DNA of 64,000 bases, from the NCBI GenBank assembly GCA_018417955.1, contig JACTVC010000025.1, positions 124,001 through 188,000 on the forward strand. Reading direction: 5' to 3'. The position numbers were made by a program, and so were the translations under genes. The stretch is from Laccaria trichodermophora. Lineage: Eukaryota > Basidiomycota > Agaricomycetes > Agaricales > Hydnangiaceae. Shown piece by piece: positions 23,200 through 32,789 of this stretch. Below the pieces are notes generated by a model. That model had not been told where the DNA came from, made no database searches, and was given only the letters and a program-made list of their open reading frames with translations. Position 1 is the first letter of the stretch. The number at the start of each line of letters is the position of its first letter.

Positions 23200-24660
23200 A
23201 GGTCAACAACTCAAGACGGCAGAAGCACCGCGGGCAAGTCAATGTGCGTTGTCAATCTAGCACAATATTGCCATACCTGACGTCTTCTACTCCAGCGATA
23301 TCGTCTTTCTCCAAGATGCGACGGGTAGCCAGGGACCTTACATCCAAGCTGCCAGACAAACCATCCAACAGATCTGCTCGAAAGTGTCTGCCTCTGCTGA
23401 GCTCTCAAAAGGAGCCATTCGCTTTGCGCTCATCGCGTTCCGTGATCACCCTCCCCAAGATATGAGTTTTGTCACGAAGAATTTCGGGTTCACAGCCGAA
23501 CAGTCCGTTATGAAGAAGAATTTGGATGGGCTCATCGCGTCTGGTGGAGGTGACGGACCGGAAGCGCAAACTGCTGCCCTTGCCGATGCGCTGAACTTGG
23601 AATGGGCTGAGGGCGCTGCGAAGATGGTGGTCCTCATTACTGATGCACCGCCACATGGAATTGGAGAAGATGGTGACGGCTTTACGGAATCTCCTGATCG
23701 TAAGTCCCTGTTCTGTGATAACGACATCGATGTTCAGTTACATGATTTCCAGAAAACGATCCTCTGCAGCTCGCGCGACAGATGGCAGAGCGTGGAATTA
23801 CCCTCGTATGTTCTTCTGCTTTAACGTAGTGACGTGAGCTGATATCAGAACTATTCTTTAGTTTGTAATCGCATGCGAGCCAACTCTGAGCAGATACAGG
23901 GTATGTCGAATGTATTTCCGCTGTCGTTGCATCGTTGCTGACAGTAGCGTGACAGAACGCAGTCGATTTCTACAAAGCCTTGGCAGACATTACCAGGTGA
24001 GTTGTGAATGTTACGTTCCGCCAACCACAATCTGAGGCCTTCCCAGCGGAAAAGTTTTCCCCCTCACATTGGCAGAAAAACTTGGCGACTACATTGTTGG
24101 AACGACCATTGAGACGATCGAGACTGAAAAGCTGATCGCCGAATTCGAAGAGGTTATCGTGGACGACATTTACGGCAGCGAGACTCCACTGGCACAAGTG
24201 ACGGACAAGCTGCACAGCAAGTTGGCGGACACTGGTGTTCAAATCAACACGTTGAACGTAGAAAACATCTATAACGAGTCACCGCAATCGACTTCGAATA
24301 CCAACGTTTGACTGAATGCCCCAACAATTGCTGCTGCCCGCCCAAATGTCGTTCAGGTAAGCAGTTGGTGCACCAAGCAATACAAGTAATTATCGGCTGA
24401 TGCAACTGAAAAGGTTGAGGGCCCTCGCGTGAAGAGCGCATTTGTTGGGAGGGGGGCAAGGGCACCAGAGGTAGCATTTATGCCGCAGGCAATCAGCATG
24501 TCACAGGTGTGTTGCCCGCCTTCAGAGGGTGGGATATCGTTGCTCAATTCTAGTTGATTTCTAGGCAACGCGTGTTGTGAAGCAGAGTGCTATGAGGCAG
24601 TCTGCTGTTGCTCCTGGTGGCGCTATGACGCCATCCGCCTCTTCAAAATATTACAGGGGA
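23200..24660 (+). pseudogene. vWA-domain protein, inactivated paralogue
   Basis: Collinear with the intact gene at 33243-35690, with the same introns. It has at least three lesions. The start codon is AGG instead of ATG at 23200-23202. A Trp codon is TGA near 24310 (AACGTTTGACTG against GTTTGGGTG in the intact copy). One G is missing in the poly-G run at about 24655, which turns Y-R-G-M into Y-R-G-stop. It retains the MIDAS-like DATGSQGPY and [11 protein letters not shown] segments. The acidic ten-residue repeat tail of the sister gene is absent. No start in the window would restore the full N-terminus, so I call it a pseudogene, though an internal ATG could give a shorter product. Confidence 0.8.
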
Positions 24661-24964
24661 TGAATGGACGTCAAGTTGAACTACGCCAGCTATGGATTTA
24701 CCTCGTGTACCCTTGTACTTGTACCCAACCCTTGAGCCATGTAATTATAACGCATAGTGAAGAATATTCTCGATTACTGGAACGCTAGTAAGTAGTATCT
24801 TCCCTCAACTTAAGAGAATTGCCCAAGGTGCTTCGTTTTCTTACTTTTGGCGATTTTGAAGACGGAAACGGGTCTCCTTAAGATTGACTCTTTGGACATC
24901 TTGCTCATCTTGCTTGGGCTTACACGTTGTACACATCATATCTGGAATACCATTATTATTTACT
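24661..24964. other. Intergenic with duplicated segment in opposite orientation
   Basis: Near 24920-24970 lies a segment (TTACACGTTGTACACATCAT...TTTACTTCAATG) whose reverse complement occurs downstream of the other two minus-strand RING genes (about 30823-30880 and 35956-36010). Relative to the RING gene it is therefore inverted here, suggesting a rearrangement at the 3' end of this copy. Confidence 0.6.
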
Positions 24965-25778
24965 TCAATGCCATCCCTGCAGACGACTCGGCGCATGGGT
25001 CGAGCTCGCGAGTGAACTTGTGAGATCGGCATCCCTGTTCCGCCTTGCCCTCCAAACTCCGACTCCTTCTCCTTGCCCCCATTGGATCGACGGTGGCGCG
25101 GCAGAGCTCACGAATGGACTTGTGAGATTGGCATTTGCGGCCCGCCTTGCCCTCCAAACCCCTGCCCCCCGCCCGTATCGGGTTGACGGTGGCGGGGCAG
25201 CCCCGACAGTGCGAGTGACAGAAGATTCACGGTCAATCTGAACCACCTCATCTCGGATCCGAGTCTCCCTTGGACTGGGCACAGCACCGGAAGCATTTTT
25301 TTCTGCAACGGTGGGTTGTTGTTTGCGAGCTTCAGCCTCTTCCTCGCGCTGTTTTCGTAACTGTCGTGCCCTTTCCAAGGATTCCCGTAGTGCCCGCTTG
25401 CGTTGCTTGCTCTGTTCCACGGCAGCTTCAAGCTCGACCTGACGTCTCGCTTCCTCTGCATCAAGCCTCTGCAGCAGCTCAACATCTTCTATACCCTCCT
25501 CCGATACGGTTGCTGGACGATCGACGTGGAGCTTTACGATGCGACTAGCGACAAATGGCTTGCGGCAAAAGGGGCAACTTGACCCCATCGACGTTAGGCA
25601 ACTGTTATTGCATTAGAACACGCGAAAACTACAGATTGTAGCCCTTGAATTGGACTAGGACCAACGTTTTACAGAAGATATGGCCGCAGGGTATAGCGTG
25701 AGGCATCTGTGTTGGGGTGTCCCAATCATAGGCATCCAGACAGATATCGCAAGAGCTTGAGGCGTGGACAATAAGCAT
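24965..25778 (-). CDS. RING-finger coiled-coil protein, copy 1 (putative E3 ligase)
   Basis: Two exons (25666-25778, 24965-25601) give 249 aa from ATG 25778, within MLIVHASSSCDICLDAYDWD. A C3HC4 RING is assembled across the intron: CxxC (SCDIC), C-x-H-x2-C-x2-C (PCGHIFCKTC) and CxxC (CPFC). The intron falls after AAA AC of Lys-Thr (phase 2). After the RING come IVKLHVDRP and a highly charged coiled coil (about residues 75-140, EEARRQVELEAAVEQSKQRK...), then a disordered Ser/Pro/Arg-rich tail. RING domains usually recruit E2 enzymes for ubiquitin transfer; that role is inferred. The 3' end stops early in SRLQGWH next to an inverted duplicated segment, so the tail may be truncated compared with copies 2 and 3. 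It lies tail-to-tail with the inactivated vWA gene. Confidence 0.85.
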
Positions 25779-27056
25779 GGATTTCAGTAGGATTTGGAGG
25801 GATCGTCGATGCACAAAAGACCGGGCTAGGGCACGAGGCATGAGATCAACAGCTTAGTTTATCGCCCTTTGACTGAGGCGCTGAAGCGCTGAAGGATATC
25901 GATAAGAGGCCATGGTGCCATGTCTGGAACCAATTTCAAAAAGAATCAAAAATCAAAAACTCCATAACTTGTCCACCATAAATTATGTTATTTAAAAGAG
26001 TGACTTAGCTCAATGGAAAGATTTGATTGAGACTGGTAATGTATGGTGAGGTCTCCAGCTCAATTGCTGCAGGCTGTAATTTCTTTTCTCAAAAATATAT
26101 TTGCTCTGACTTCTTACTCTCCTATTTACATTTTTATGCACCAAAAATATCACACCACCACTTAGAAATTTATAAACACCAGAAAGTATAGATATAACTC
26201 AAACCAATAGATTGGGAAAGAATTCATGAGAATTGACATTTTCCCCTTCCACCTCTTCCTGCACATGCTTACATCTAATCCTCTCTTGCAGAATCAAAGC
26301 AGACCATGCACCTCCTTTTTCTTGAAGTAGAACTGGATAATCCAAGTAGTGCTTTCCACTGTAAAATTTACCTTGTGCATTTTGGCCAAAAGAAATAGGA
26401 GAAATTCTCTGCTGAAGGCTCCTCTGGGTGTAAACTTGGAGGTTTTACTCAATATATATAACCATGCCTGAGGACATGGATGCCAAGGAAATTGATGCAA
26501 TACCTGTTGCTGAGAGTGCAGACATATTTACTTTTCTCCTAATTTTCTTTCCCCAGGGCTGTTAGTGATGTTGATTCCCCATGCTCTCATTATAAATGTA
26601 TAAAAATGGTTCAAGAACTCTGCAGCATAGCTTGGTGCTTGAATCCTCTGCTAGATTTTTCTCCTTTTATCTATTCATTTTGCCACTTTGTTTAGTTAAT
26701 TTATGGTAAAAAATTCAAGGTGCTCATGAATTTTATAGAAATTATTCTTACAATTGGCCTTTCCTGATAATCAGGGAGCCATAGCTTCAAAATTAGGATC
26801 CTGGGTAGGTGAGAACCAGACACCATGGAGGGATACATGTACAGATGCTTCTTCCATTTGATTTTTGTTTGTGATCTGACATCTCCTGCCTTGTACTCTT
26901 CCTCAATATGAGTACCTCTGCAATGGCCTATTTTTTTAGTGCTACTTTGCATGTTCAACAACAGAAATTGGTGCAGTAACAGGCAAGATACATGTTGAGC
27001 ATGCAGAATTAGTATTAGTAATCGTGTGACTCAAGCAAGGTGTCACACGTAAATCA
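25779..27056. other. AT-rich region, no protein gene recognised
   Basis: Covers the upstream part of RING copy 1 (to about 25910), then AT-rich sequence without coding signals. A tRNA-like segment at 26006-26067 is listed separately. The left edge of the Ngaro-like element is at 27057. Confidence 0.5.
25995..26075 (+). repeat. tRNA-like internal promoter, possible SINE head
   Basis: TAGCTCAATGG at 26006-26016 matches the polymerase III A-box consensus TRGCNNARYGG perfectly. AGCTCAATTGC at 26057-26067 is a degenerate B box at about the normal tRNA distance (51 bases start to start). The flanking stems do not form a canonical acceptor arm, so this is not a working tRNA; a tRNA-derived SINE or tRNA pseudogene fits better. 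Confidence 0.4.
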
Positions 27057-27326
27057 AGTTTAAAATTATTTTTACTATAGTCTAATCGAGGCACACAGGT
27101 GCTTGGGGATGAAACCGCATCTCCTCTCCCCGAGATGACGAGGCGCACGGGTGCCTGGGGATGAAACAACATCTCCTCTCTCCCCGAGATGGCCTGGTTT
27201 CACCTCGGAGACCAGCAATCCAATTCTGCAAGGGGTATTTAGATGCGTAGCAAGGCCTGTCTCTTCCTTCCTCCCTCTTTCCTCACTCGAGATACTTCCT
27301 GTCACGTCGCTCTCGTTCGCGCTTAC
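27057..27326 (+). repeat. Split direct repeat A1
   Basis: 270-bp left copy of repeat A, starting AGTTTAAAATTATTTTTACT and ending GTTCGCGCTTAC, 45 bases before the Gag-like start codon. It probably holds the promoter. Matches A2 (30089-30357) apart from scattered substitutions. Confidence 0.92.
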
Positions 27327-27370
27327 ATATATCAACCTATGGTTGCATCAGACCAGTCTTCACCTATCTT

Positions 27371-28651
27371 ATGTCTACCAGCAATGAAACTCTCAATACT
27401 CCTAATCCTTCTGATCCTACTACTCAGTCAACTCCTGGGAATGAACAAAATCCTGATCAAGGTCAAGGAGGTCAAGAACTACGTCAAGAAGGGCAACATC
27501 CAACTCAAAACCCAAATCCTGAACAGGACGACGACGAACAAGACGATCCAAGCTTGCCTGGGAATTTCCTGGCTGCGAACGCCGTCCTTGCTTCGTGCAA
27601 TTCCGTTCTCGAGGATTTTAGATCATCACGGATCTCTAAAGCGGCTGCGTTATCCAGAATCTACACGCACTTACTTGATGGCATTCCAGATAATGATGTG
27701 TCGTTTGCTTCAACTGTTGAAGAGGCCTTCGCTCGATATCTCACTATCATTGAGAATCATCAACATCACCTCGAAGAAGCTCAGCATCGTGGCAGTCGTC
27801 AACAACGATCCAAAACTCCACCAGAGAGTCGTGCTGAAAGAGGGAACCCTGACGAAGATCAAACACCCAACAAGCGTTCAAAACCAGACGAATCTCAATA
27901 TCCTTGGATTATATCTGACTTCATTCATCGTGTCACTCTATCACCGTCACTCACGAGCACACTTGAACTTCTTAAGCTCTACGCAATCGATCCAAAAGGG
28001 ACTAAACACTCTCTTGTCAACTCTCCAACATGCCCTGAATTCCCAGACTTGGAGTGGACTAACATTCTTGCAGGGAGAGCTGTCAACCTTGACACTGTCC
28101 TCAGTGGTTATTACTCGATGTCCAACAACGATGAGCGAGTGGAGGAGATTGGAGATCTTGAAATACACTTTGGAACAGTCAACCCGACAAAGACAGTTTC
28201 AACAGCTGGGGAATGGAGCATCGCATGGAACAGGGCTTCATGAGCAACATCAACCGCTTTCCCACACAGAGCTGGAGAGCTGGCTGAATATGCTGAGTAT
28301 ATCATTGGACTCTTCGCTGCCACTGACGCCCACTTCCATGATCGTGTTATCCTTTTCGACAAAGCTGTACGGCGTCGCGTTGGCGCTCGTCGGGACTTGG
28401 AGCTCACGGATCTCAACAAATTCTCAGACCTCAGATCAACTCACATGGACTCGATTGGTGCCGCCGTCGTTCAACGGGCATCTCTCACCACCAATATCAA
28501 ACCCAATTCAACCTCTCGGAAGAAGATACAAGAAGCATGTAACTGTTGGAATGAGGGGTTATGCGCGCTTGAGGCTTCTCAGTGTCGCCGACTTCACATT
28601 TGTAACAAATGCACGAAATCTGGACACAAGGGCCCTGATTGTCCATCTTGA
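27371..28651 (+). pseudogene. Gag-like protein with zinc knuckle, one in-frame stop
   Basis: A single frame from ATG 27371 (MSTSNETLNTPNPSDPTTQ) to 28651 encodes about 426 residues, interrupted once by TGA at 28241-28243. The N-terminus is Gln/Asn/Pro-rich and disordered; a central conserved part holds YPWIISDFIHRVTLSPSL and WSIAWNRAS; past the stop it continues with FPHRAGELAEYAEYIIGLF and ends in a CCHC knuckle, CNKCTKSGHKGPDC (CX2CX4HX4C), preceded by another Cys cluster. This architecture matches the Gag-like ORF upstream of recombinase genes in basidiomycete Ngaro elements. The stop could be a C-to-T change at a CGA codon; readthrough cannot be excluded. Gag proteins package the element RNA, a role inferred here. 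Confidence 0.8.
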
Positions 28652-28717
28652 TTTTCCCTGGATTTCACTCCCACACTCATTTATCACCTCTCCCATCAAA
28701 AACCTATTTCAGCCCCC

Positions 28718-29749
28718 TTGAGTTCAGCTGGGGGTCATTGTAAAATGATCAACATCTCACACGGCTCTCGTCAACCCCATCGAGAGCCGTGGACATTAGA
28801 CCGTCTTGTGCACGAGTGGTCTATCACTTTGGGGCTCGCTATAGACAATTCAACACACCTTACCTACACCTCCACACTCAATTCATATCTTACATTCTGC
28901 AAAATCCACAATTTCCCCATAGAACCCACTGAAGAAACCCTGAGCTTCTTCACCGTATATATGTCAACCCATATCAAACCTGACTCAGTCAATTCATATC
29001 TTTCAGGCATTTGCAACCAACTCGAGCCTTTCTTCCCTGAGGTCCGGAAGTGGCGAGGAAGCATTCTAGTCTCTCGGACTCTTGCTAGATGCCGACGTCG
29101 TTTTGGAACGCCCATCCACCGCAAACAACCCTTATCAAAAACCAATTTAGAAACTGTCATATCCCATATCGGGACTTCCCTGGATCATGACGAGAAACTG
29201 TTCCTCACTATCTTACTCACTGGATTTCACGGTCTCTTGCGACTTGGCGAGTTGACCTTTCCTGATAGAGTCGACTCTCGTGACTATCGTAAAGTCACCC
29301 TACGCCATACCATCAAGATATCAGCTACATCCTACTCATTCTTGCTGCCTGGCCATAAGGCCAACCGCTTTTTTGAGGGGAATACAATCATAATTCAAAA
29401 GACAAACCTTCCATCAAACCCACACAAATTTTTCCTCTCATATCTCGCCTCGCGAGATCATCTCCATCCCTTCAAGCCCGAATTATGGTTACAGAAGTCT
29501 GGCATTGTGCCGACACGTTCCTGGTTCATCAAAAAACTTCGCCGATTTTTCCCCTCTGACATTGCAGGGCAATCAATGCGCGCCAGAGGTGCCACCTCAT
29601 TAGCTGAAGCTGGGGTGTCACCTGATATCACTCAAGCCACGGGACGTTGGGTGACGGATACTTTCAAGATTTACATCAGAAAAAATCCCGTCCTTCTCCA
29701 AGCCATGCTCTTTGGTCGACCTGCTCACCAACCTGCATCTGTCTCATAA
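28718..29749 (+). CDS. Tyrosine recombinase of the Ngaro-like element
   Basis: Intact 343-codon ORF. The N-terminal half resembles a SAM-like core-binding domain (THLTYTSTLNSYLTFC, then KPDSVNSYLSGICNQLEPF). The catalytic half shows box I Arg (GFHGLLRLGELTFPD, R175), box II GQSMRARGATSLAEAGVSP (R288), Trp311 in TGRW and the nucleophile candidate Tyr319 in FKIYIRKNP. In the relatives I know, box II begins G-H-S, giving H-x-x-R; here the His position is Gln285. The enzyme would join circular element cDNA to the chromosome by breakage and rejoining. The start could be the ATG at 28718 or one slightly downstream (28745). The frame is intact, unlike the Gag ORF. Confidence 0.88.
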   Translation: MSSAGGHCKMINISHGSRQPHREPWTLDRLVHEWSITLGLAIDNSTHLTYTSTLNSYLTFCKIHNFPIEPTEETLSFFTVYMSTHIKPDSVNSYLSGICNQLEPFFPEVRKWRGSILVSRTLARCRRRFGTPIHRKQPLSKTNLETVISHIGTSLDHDEKLFLTILLTGFHGLLRLGELTFPDRVDSRDYRKVTLRHTIKISATSYSFLLPGHKANRFFEGNTIIIQKTNLPSNPHKFFLSYLASRDHLHPFKPELWLQKSGIVPTRSWFIKKLRRFFPSDIAGQSMRARGATSLAEAGVSPDITQATGRWVTDTFKIYIRKNPVLLQAMLFGRPAHQPASVS

Positions 29750-29955
29750 TTGTCTGAACATTTCTCTTCTTTTTTATTTTCCTGACTTTGTACTACTCTT
29801 TCTATGGACTTCTCAAGCCTAGGACACTTACCTCAACATCCTCCCATTTTCCGGCACCTTACAAACATCCCTCCGTCTTCCACTCCACTCAACTTCTTAT
29901 ATTCCACTCACCCTCCCTTCCCTCCCTCCCTTTTTTCACATCTTTAATAGGTATA

Positions 29956-30085
29956 ATAGGACATTGGTACCTTAAATGGACATCCTAGTGGGTTCTCCAG
30001 GTGCACGGCGCACCTGGAGAACTCTGCATTTGCCTATTTACATATATATATAAGGTTTCGAAAACTTCACCCTTACTCAATTAGT
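29956..30085 (+). repeat. Split direct repeat B1
   Basis: 130-bp repeat starting ATAGGACATTGGTACCTTAA and ending CTTACTCAATTAG, directly upstream of A2. Contains the perfect 13-bp-arm hairpin GTTCTCCAGGTGC / GCACCTGGAGAAC. Second copy at 30401-30529. Confidence 0.92.
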
Positions 30086-30088
30086 TGA

Positions 30089-30357
30089 GTTTAAAATTAT
30101 TTTTACTATAGTCTAATCGAGGCACACAGGTGCTTGGGGACGAAACCGCATCTCCTCTCCCCAAGATGATGAGGCGCACGGGCGCCTGGGGACGAAACAA
30201 CATCTCCTCTCTCCCCGAGATGGCCTGGTTTCACCTCGGAGACCAGCAATCCAATTCCGCGAGGGGTATTTAGATGCGTAGCAAGGCCTGTCTCTTCCTT
30301 CCTCCCTCTTTCCTCACTCGAGATACTTCCTGTCATGTCGCTCTCGTTCGCGCTTAC
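30089..30357 (+). repeat. Split direct repeat A2
   Basis: Second copy of repeat A, three bases after B1. The B1-A2 junction would correspond to the joint of a circular intermediate in the Ngaro replication model. Confidence 0.92.
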
Positions 30358-30400
30358 CCACCCTCCTGCTCCCTTTACTTTTAGTTGCCACATGTATTAC

Positions 30401-30529
30401 ATAGGACATTGGTACCTTAAATGGACATCCTAGCAGGTTCTCCAGGTGCACGGCGCACCTGGAGAACTCTGCATTTGCCTATTTACATATATATATAAGG
30501 TTTCGAAAACTTCACCCTTACTCGATTAG
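30401..30529 (+). repeat. Split direct repeat B2
   Basis: 129-bp terminal copy of repeat B with the same hairpin as B1, ending CTTACTCGATTAG. Its last bases CTCGATTAG are the reverse complement of CTAATCGAG in repeat A, giving a short inverted match near the element ends. Confidence 0.9.
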
Positions 30530-31033
30530 AGATGCCTAATTTGTTCACAATAAGCCGGATATAGACATAAATTCTGAAATGGAAAGTAGGGTCTGATGGA
30601 ACTACCGCTTTGAGAATTATGTCCAAATCGGGCATCTTTTTGGTTCCAGACATGGCACCATAGCCCGATAAGAGCCTTTTAAACACCATTTGGGTCAGTG
30701 TTGGGCGATTTGTTGGTGTTTCCCACCCTGCCACCCACGCATAACGGCGAAAGTAAGAGGAACGTCAAAGGTATTGAGTGGGTTCTGAACTCAGCATTTC
30801 TGGAGACGCAAATCACAGGGTCATTGAAGTAAATAATATAGTAAGGGCATTCCACACATGATGTGAGCAAGCATAAGTAGAGGTCCAGACTTCAAAGAGT
30901 CAAATCCACGGATTACTAAGGACGACGGTAGATAACTGGGGCCCGTCATGGTCACGAAGGAATGATGTCCAAAGAGGGGGGTACTGTAGCCCAAACGGGG
31001 TTGCTTGAACCTAGGGAGAAACCCACCTTCAAC
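30530..31033. other. 3' flank of RING copy 2, duplicated segment
   Basis: No gene recognised. The stretch 30823-30890 (CATTGAAGTAAATAATATAG...) is homologous to 35956-36020 and, inverted, to 24920-24970, so it belongs to the duplicated RING segment. A string GGTTCCAGACATGGCACCAT near 30642 recurs inverted at about 25910. Confidence 0.5.
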
Positions 31034-31805
31034 TCAGAAAGACTCGTCTTCCGAACTTGCATCCGAATTAGAAGACGAACTGACTTGCCAATCGTTCCGC
31101 CATGCAGCTTCTGCCCTCCCACCACCTCCAGCTGCTCCCCGCCCAAATTGGGTGGACGGTGGCGCGGCAGAGCTCCCGGGTAAAGTTGTGAGGCTAGCAT
31201 TTCCCCTCCTTGGGAACCTCCAGCCTCCCCTCCATTGGGTTGAAGATTCCCCGCGAAGCAGAGCCACCTCATCGACCCGAGTCTCCCTTGGACTGGGCAC
31301 AGCATCAGAAGCTGTTTTTCCTGCCACAGTAGGGGGGCGCTGTTCGAGAGCTTCAGCAGGCTCTTCCTCGCGCTGTTTTTGCAACTGTTGCGCCCTTTCC
31401 AAGGATTCCCGTAGTGCCCGCTTGCGTTGCTTACTCTGTTCCATTGCGGCTTCAAGCTCGGCCTGACGTTTCTCTTCCTCTGCATCAAGCCTTCGCAGCA
31501 GCTCAACATCTACTATACCCTGCTCCGACGTTGGACGATCGACGTGTAGCTTTACGATGCGATTAGCGACGAATGGCTTGCGGCAAAAGGGGCAGCTTGG
31601 TGATCCCATCGACACTAGACAGCTGTTATTGCATAATAATGCGCGTCGGCGTAAACCAGGGACTGTAGCCCTCGGATTGGAGTAAGACCAACGTTTTACA
31701 GAAGATATGGCCGCAGGGTATTGCGTGAGGGATCTGTGTCGAGGTGTCCCAATCATAGGCAGTCAGACAGATATCGCAAGAGCTTGAGGCGTGGACAATG
31801 AGCAT
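31034..31805 (-). CDS. RING-finger coiled-coil protein, copy 2
   Basis: Exons 31693-31805 and 31034-31622 give 233 aa. The RING is complete: SCDIC, PCGHIFCKTC, CPFC, with the phase-2 intron at the same Lys-Thr position as in the other copies. The coiled coil reads RLDAEEEKRQAELEAAMEQSKQRK. The tail is shorter than in copy 3, Gly-rich (GRGAAGGGGRAEA) and ends in an acidic cluster SSNSDASSEDESF. Ubiquitin-ligase function is inferred from the fold class only. About 230 bp downstream along the plus strand lies a fragment of an acyltransferase gene, and beyond it the intact vWA gene. Confidence 0.85.
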
Positions 31806-32039
31806 TGATTCCAGTAGGATGCGAAGAGGTTATCGTTGTCTTGCTCAACGACGTGAGGCTTGAGAATGAATAAGTATGTTGTTCTCGTGTGCAAAACGCC
31901 AAATTATAGGGCACGAGGCAGTTCGTTCGTTCCTTGAGCGGCTCTATTGAATCCTGTCTAAGTGGCAAGAAAATCCATTTCTTTTGCAGCTCAGACAAAA
32001 TTCTGAAGAAAAACATACGATCACGTCCTGCAACCCCAG
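31806..32039. repeat. Duplicated upstream block of RING genes
   Basis: Contains GGCAAGAAAATCCATTTCTT (near 31965), repeated at about 37568 and, degenerated, at 38160. It marks the edge of the duplicated segment that links RING genes with the acyltransferase 3' end. Confidence 0.6.
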
Positions 32040-32480
32040 GCACCACTTGGATACCAACATCTCCACCAACGCCTCGCTCTCCCTCAACCCCAGATACCCT
32101 GAAAATCCTTCCTTGGCCTCATCGTGAGCCTCCAGAACCGTCGTACCAATTTCCTCGACGTGCCTGGAGCTCGTATCGGTGGTACCAAGGCGTGCTTGCC
32201 AATCTCCCTGGACTCCAAAGCACCGTCCACTTGAGCTCCTTCCTAAAGCTTGACGAAATGATGGGCAGGGGGTCGCAGAGGTTTCGTATACACCTCCATC
32301 GCTCTCGGATCAACCTATGGTCGGGAAAGAGCAAACGCAATGAGGAGCTTCTGGTATGTCAGGATACGTTGGAGTCTAAGTACATTCCATCAGAACCAAG
32401 TCGGACAAGACGAAAGCAGGGGAAAGGCTTACTGTCTATAATTACAATCCACTAAAAGGTTATGCCACTTCACCAGAACC
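32040..32480 (-). pseudogene. Acyltransferase 3' fragment (duplicate of 38526-38980)
   Basis: Closely follows the C-terminal coding part of the acyltransferase at 38526-40545: CCACCAACGCC, then GTACCAATTTCCTCGACGTG, then CACCTCCATC, then the intron region TGTCTATAATTACAATCCAC and TTATGCCACTTCACCA. Frameshifts and a 38-bp-scale mismatch break the frame, and the remaining five exons are absent. It is the leftover of a segmental duplication carrying RING plus acyltransferase 3' end. Confidence 0.8.
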
Positions 32481-32789
32481 ACAACACGACCTTCAATGCT
32501 TCATCCACCCACCACGCTACTCGAGAGTCCAAACTTCCAACTTGTTCACGAACCCAGCACTAGTGCCGCAGCTGCCATGACACTCAGCCCCCCTCTCACC
32601 AGATCTCACATAGAACTACACCCATAACCGCTCAGCGAGTTGTTAGTAACTTCATCAATGCACTTTGTTCTGCATTTGACTGTGGCAGGTGCGTGCATAG
32701 AATTCCACTTGCCACGCAGTCGCTTTGGTACCTGACTGCACCAGAGTCAAAACTTACATGAAGCACAGCAGTTACAGCTCATATCGATA

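Larger units (their letters stand above)
27057..30529 (+). mobile_element. Ngaro-like tyrosine-recombinase element without reverse transcriptase
   Basis: Repeat order A1 (27057-27326), ORFs, B1 (29956-30085), A2 (30089-30357), B2 (30401-30529). This A1-internal-B1-A2-B2 split direct repeat is the hallmark of Ngaro/PAT-type DIRS retroelements. The ORFs are a Gag-like protein with a zinc knuckle and a tyrosine recombinase. In known Ngaro elements a reverse transcriptase/RNase H region lies between Gag and recombinase; here only 66 bases separate them, and no frame in the element shows RT motifs. The A copies are about 95% alike by eye and the B copies similar. The element is either a deletion derivative mobilised in trans or a Gag-YR lineage of its own. 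As expected for this class, no target duplication is evident. Confidence 0.85.

Noticed and set aside
23446..23727. Minus-strand frame opposite the vWA domain (also at 33500-33772)
   Set aside because: Both copies mirror the conserved plus-strand coding exon; the plus strand has the MIDAS motif and consistent introns.
24927..25241. Plus-strand frame over RING copy 1, similar frames over copies 2 and 3
   Set aside because: Antisense shadows of the Ala/Pro/Arg-rich RING tails; they lack motifs and conserved starts.
25995..26075. A true tRNA gene
   Set aside because: A and B boxes are present but no acceptor or anticodon stem can be folded, so I list it only as a tRNA-like repeat.
27243..28721. 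492-codon plus-strand frame overlapping the Gag-like ORF
   Set aside because: It shows no zinc knuckle, no conserved blocks and an odd amino-acid mix; the frame with the knuckle (27371-28651) is the real one despite its single stop. Chance openness is likely, although its length is notable.
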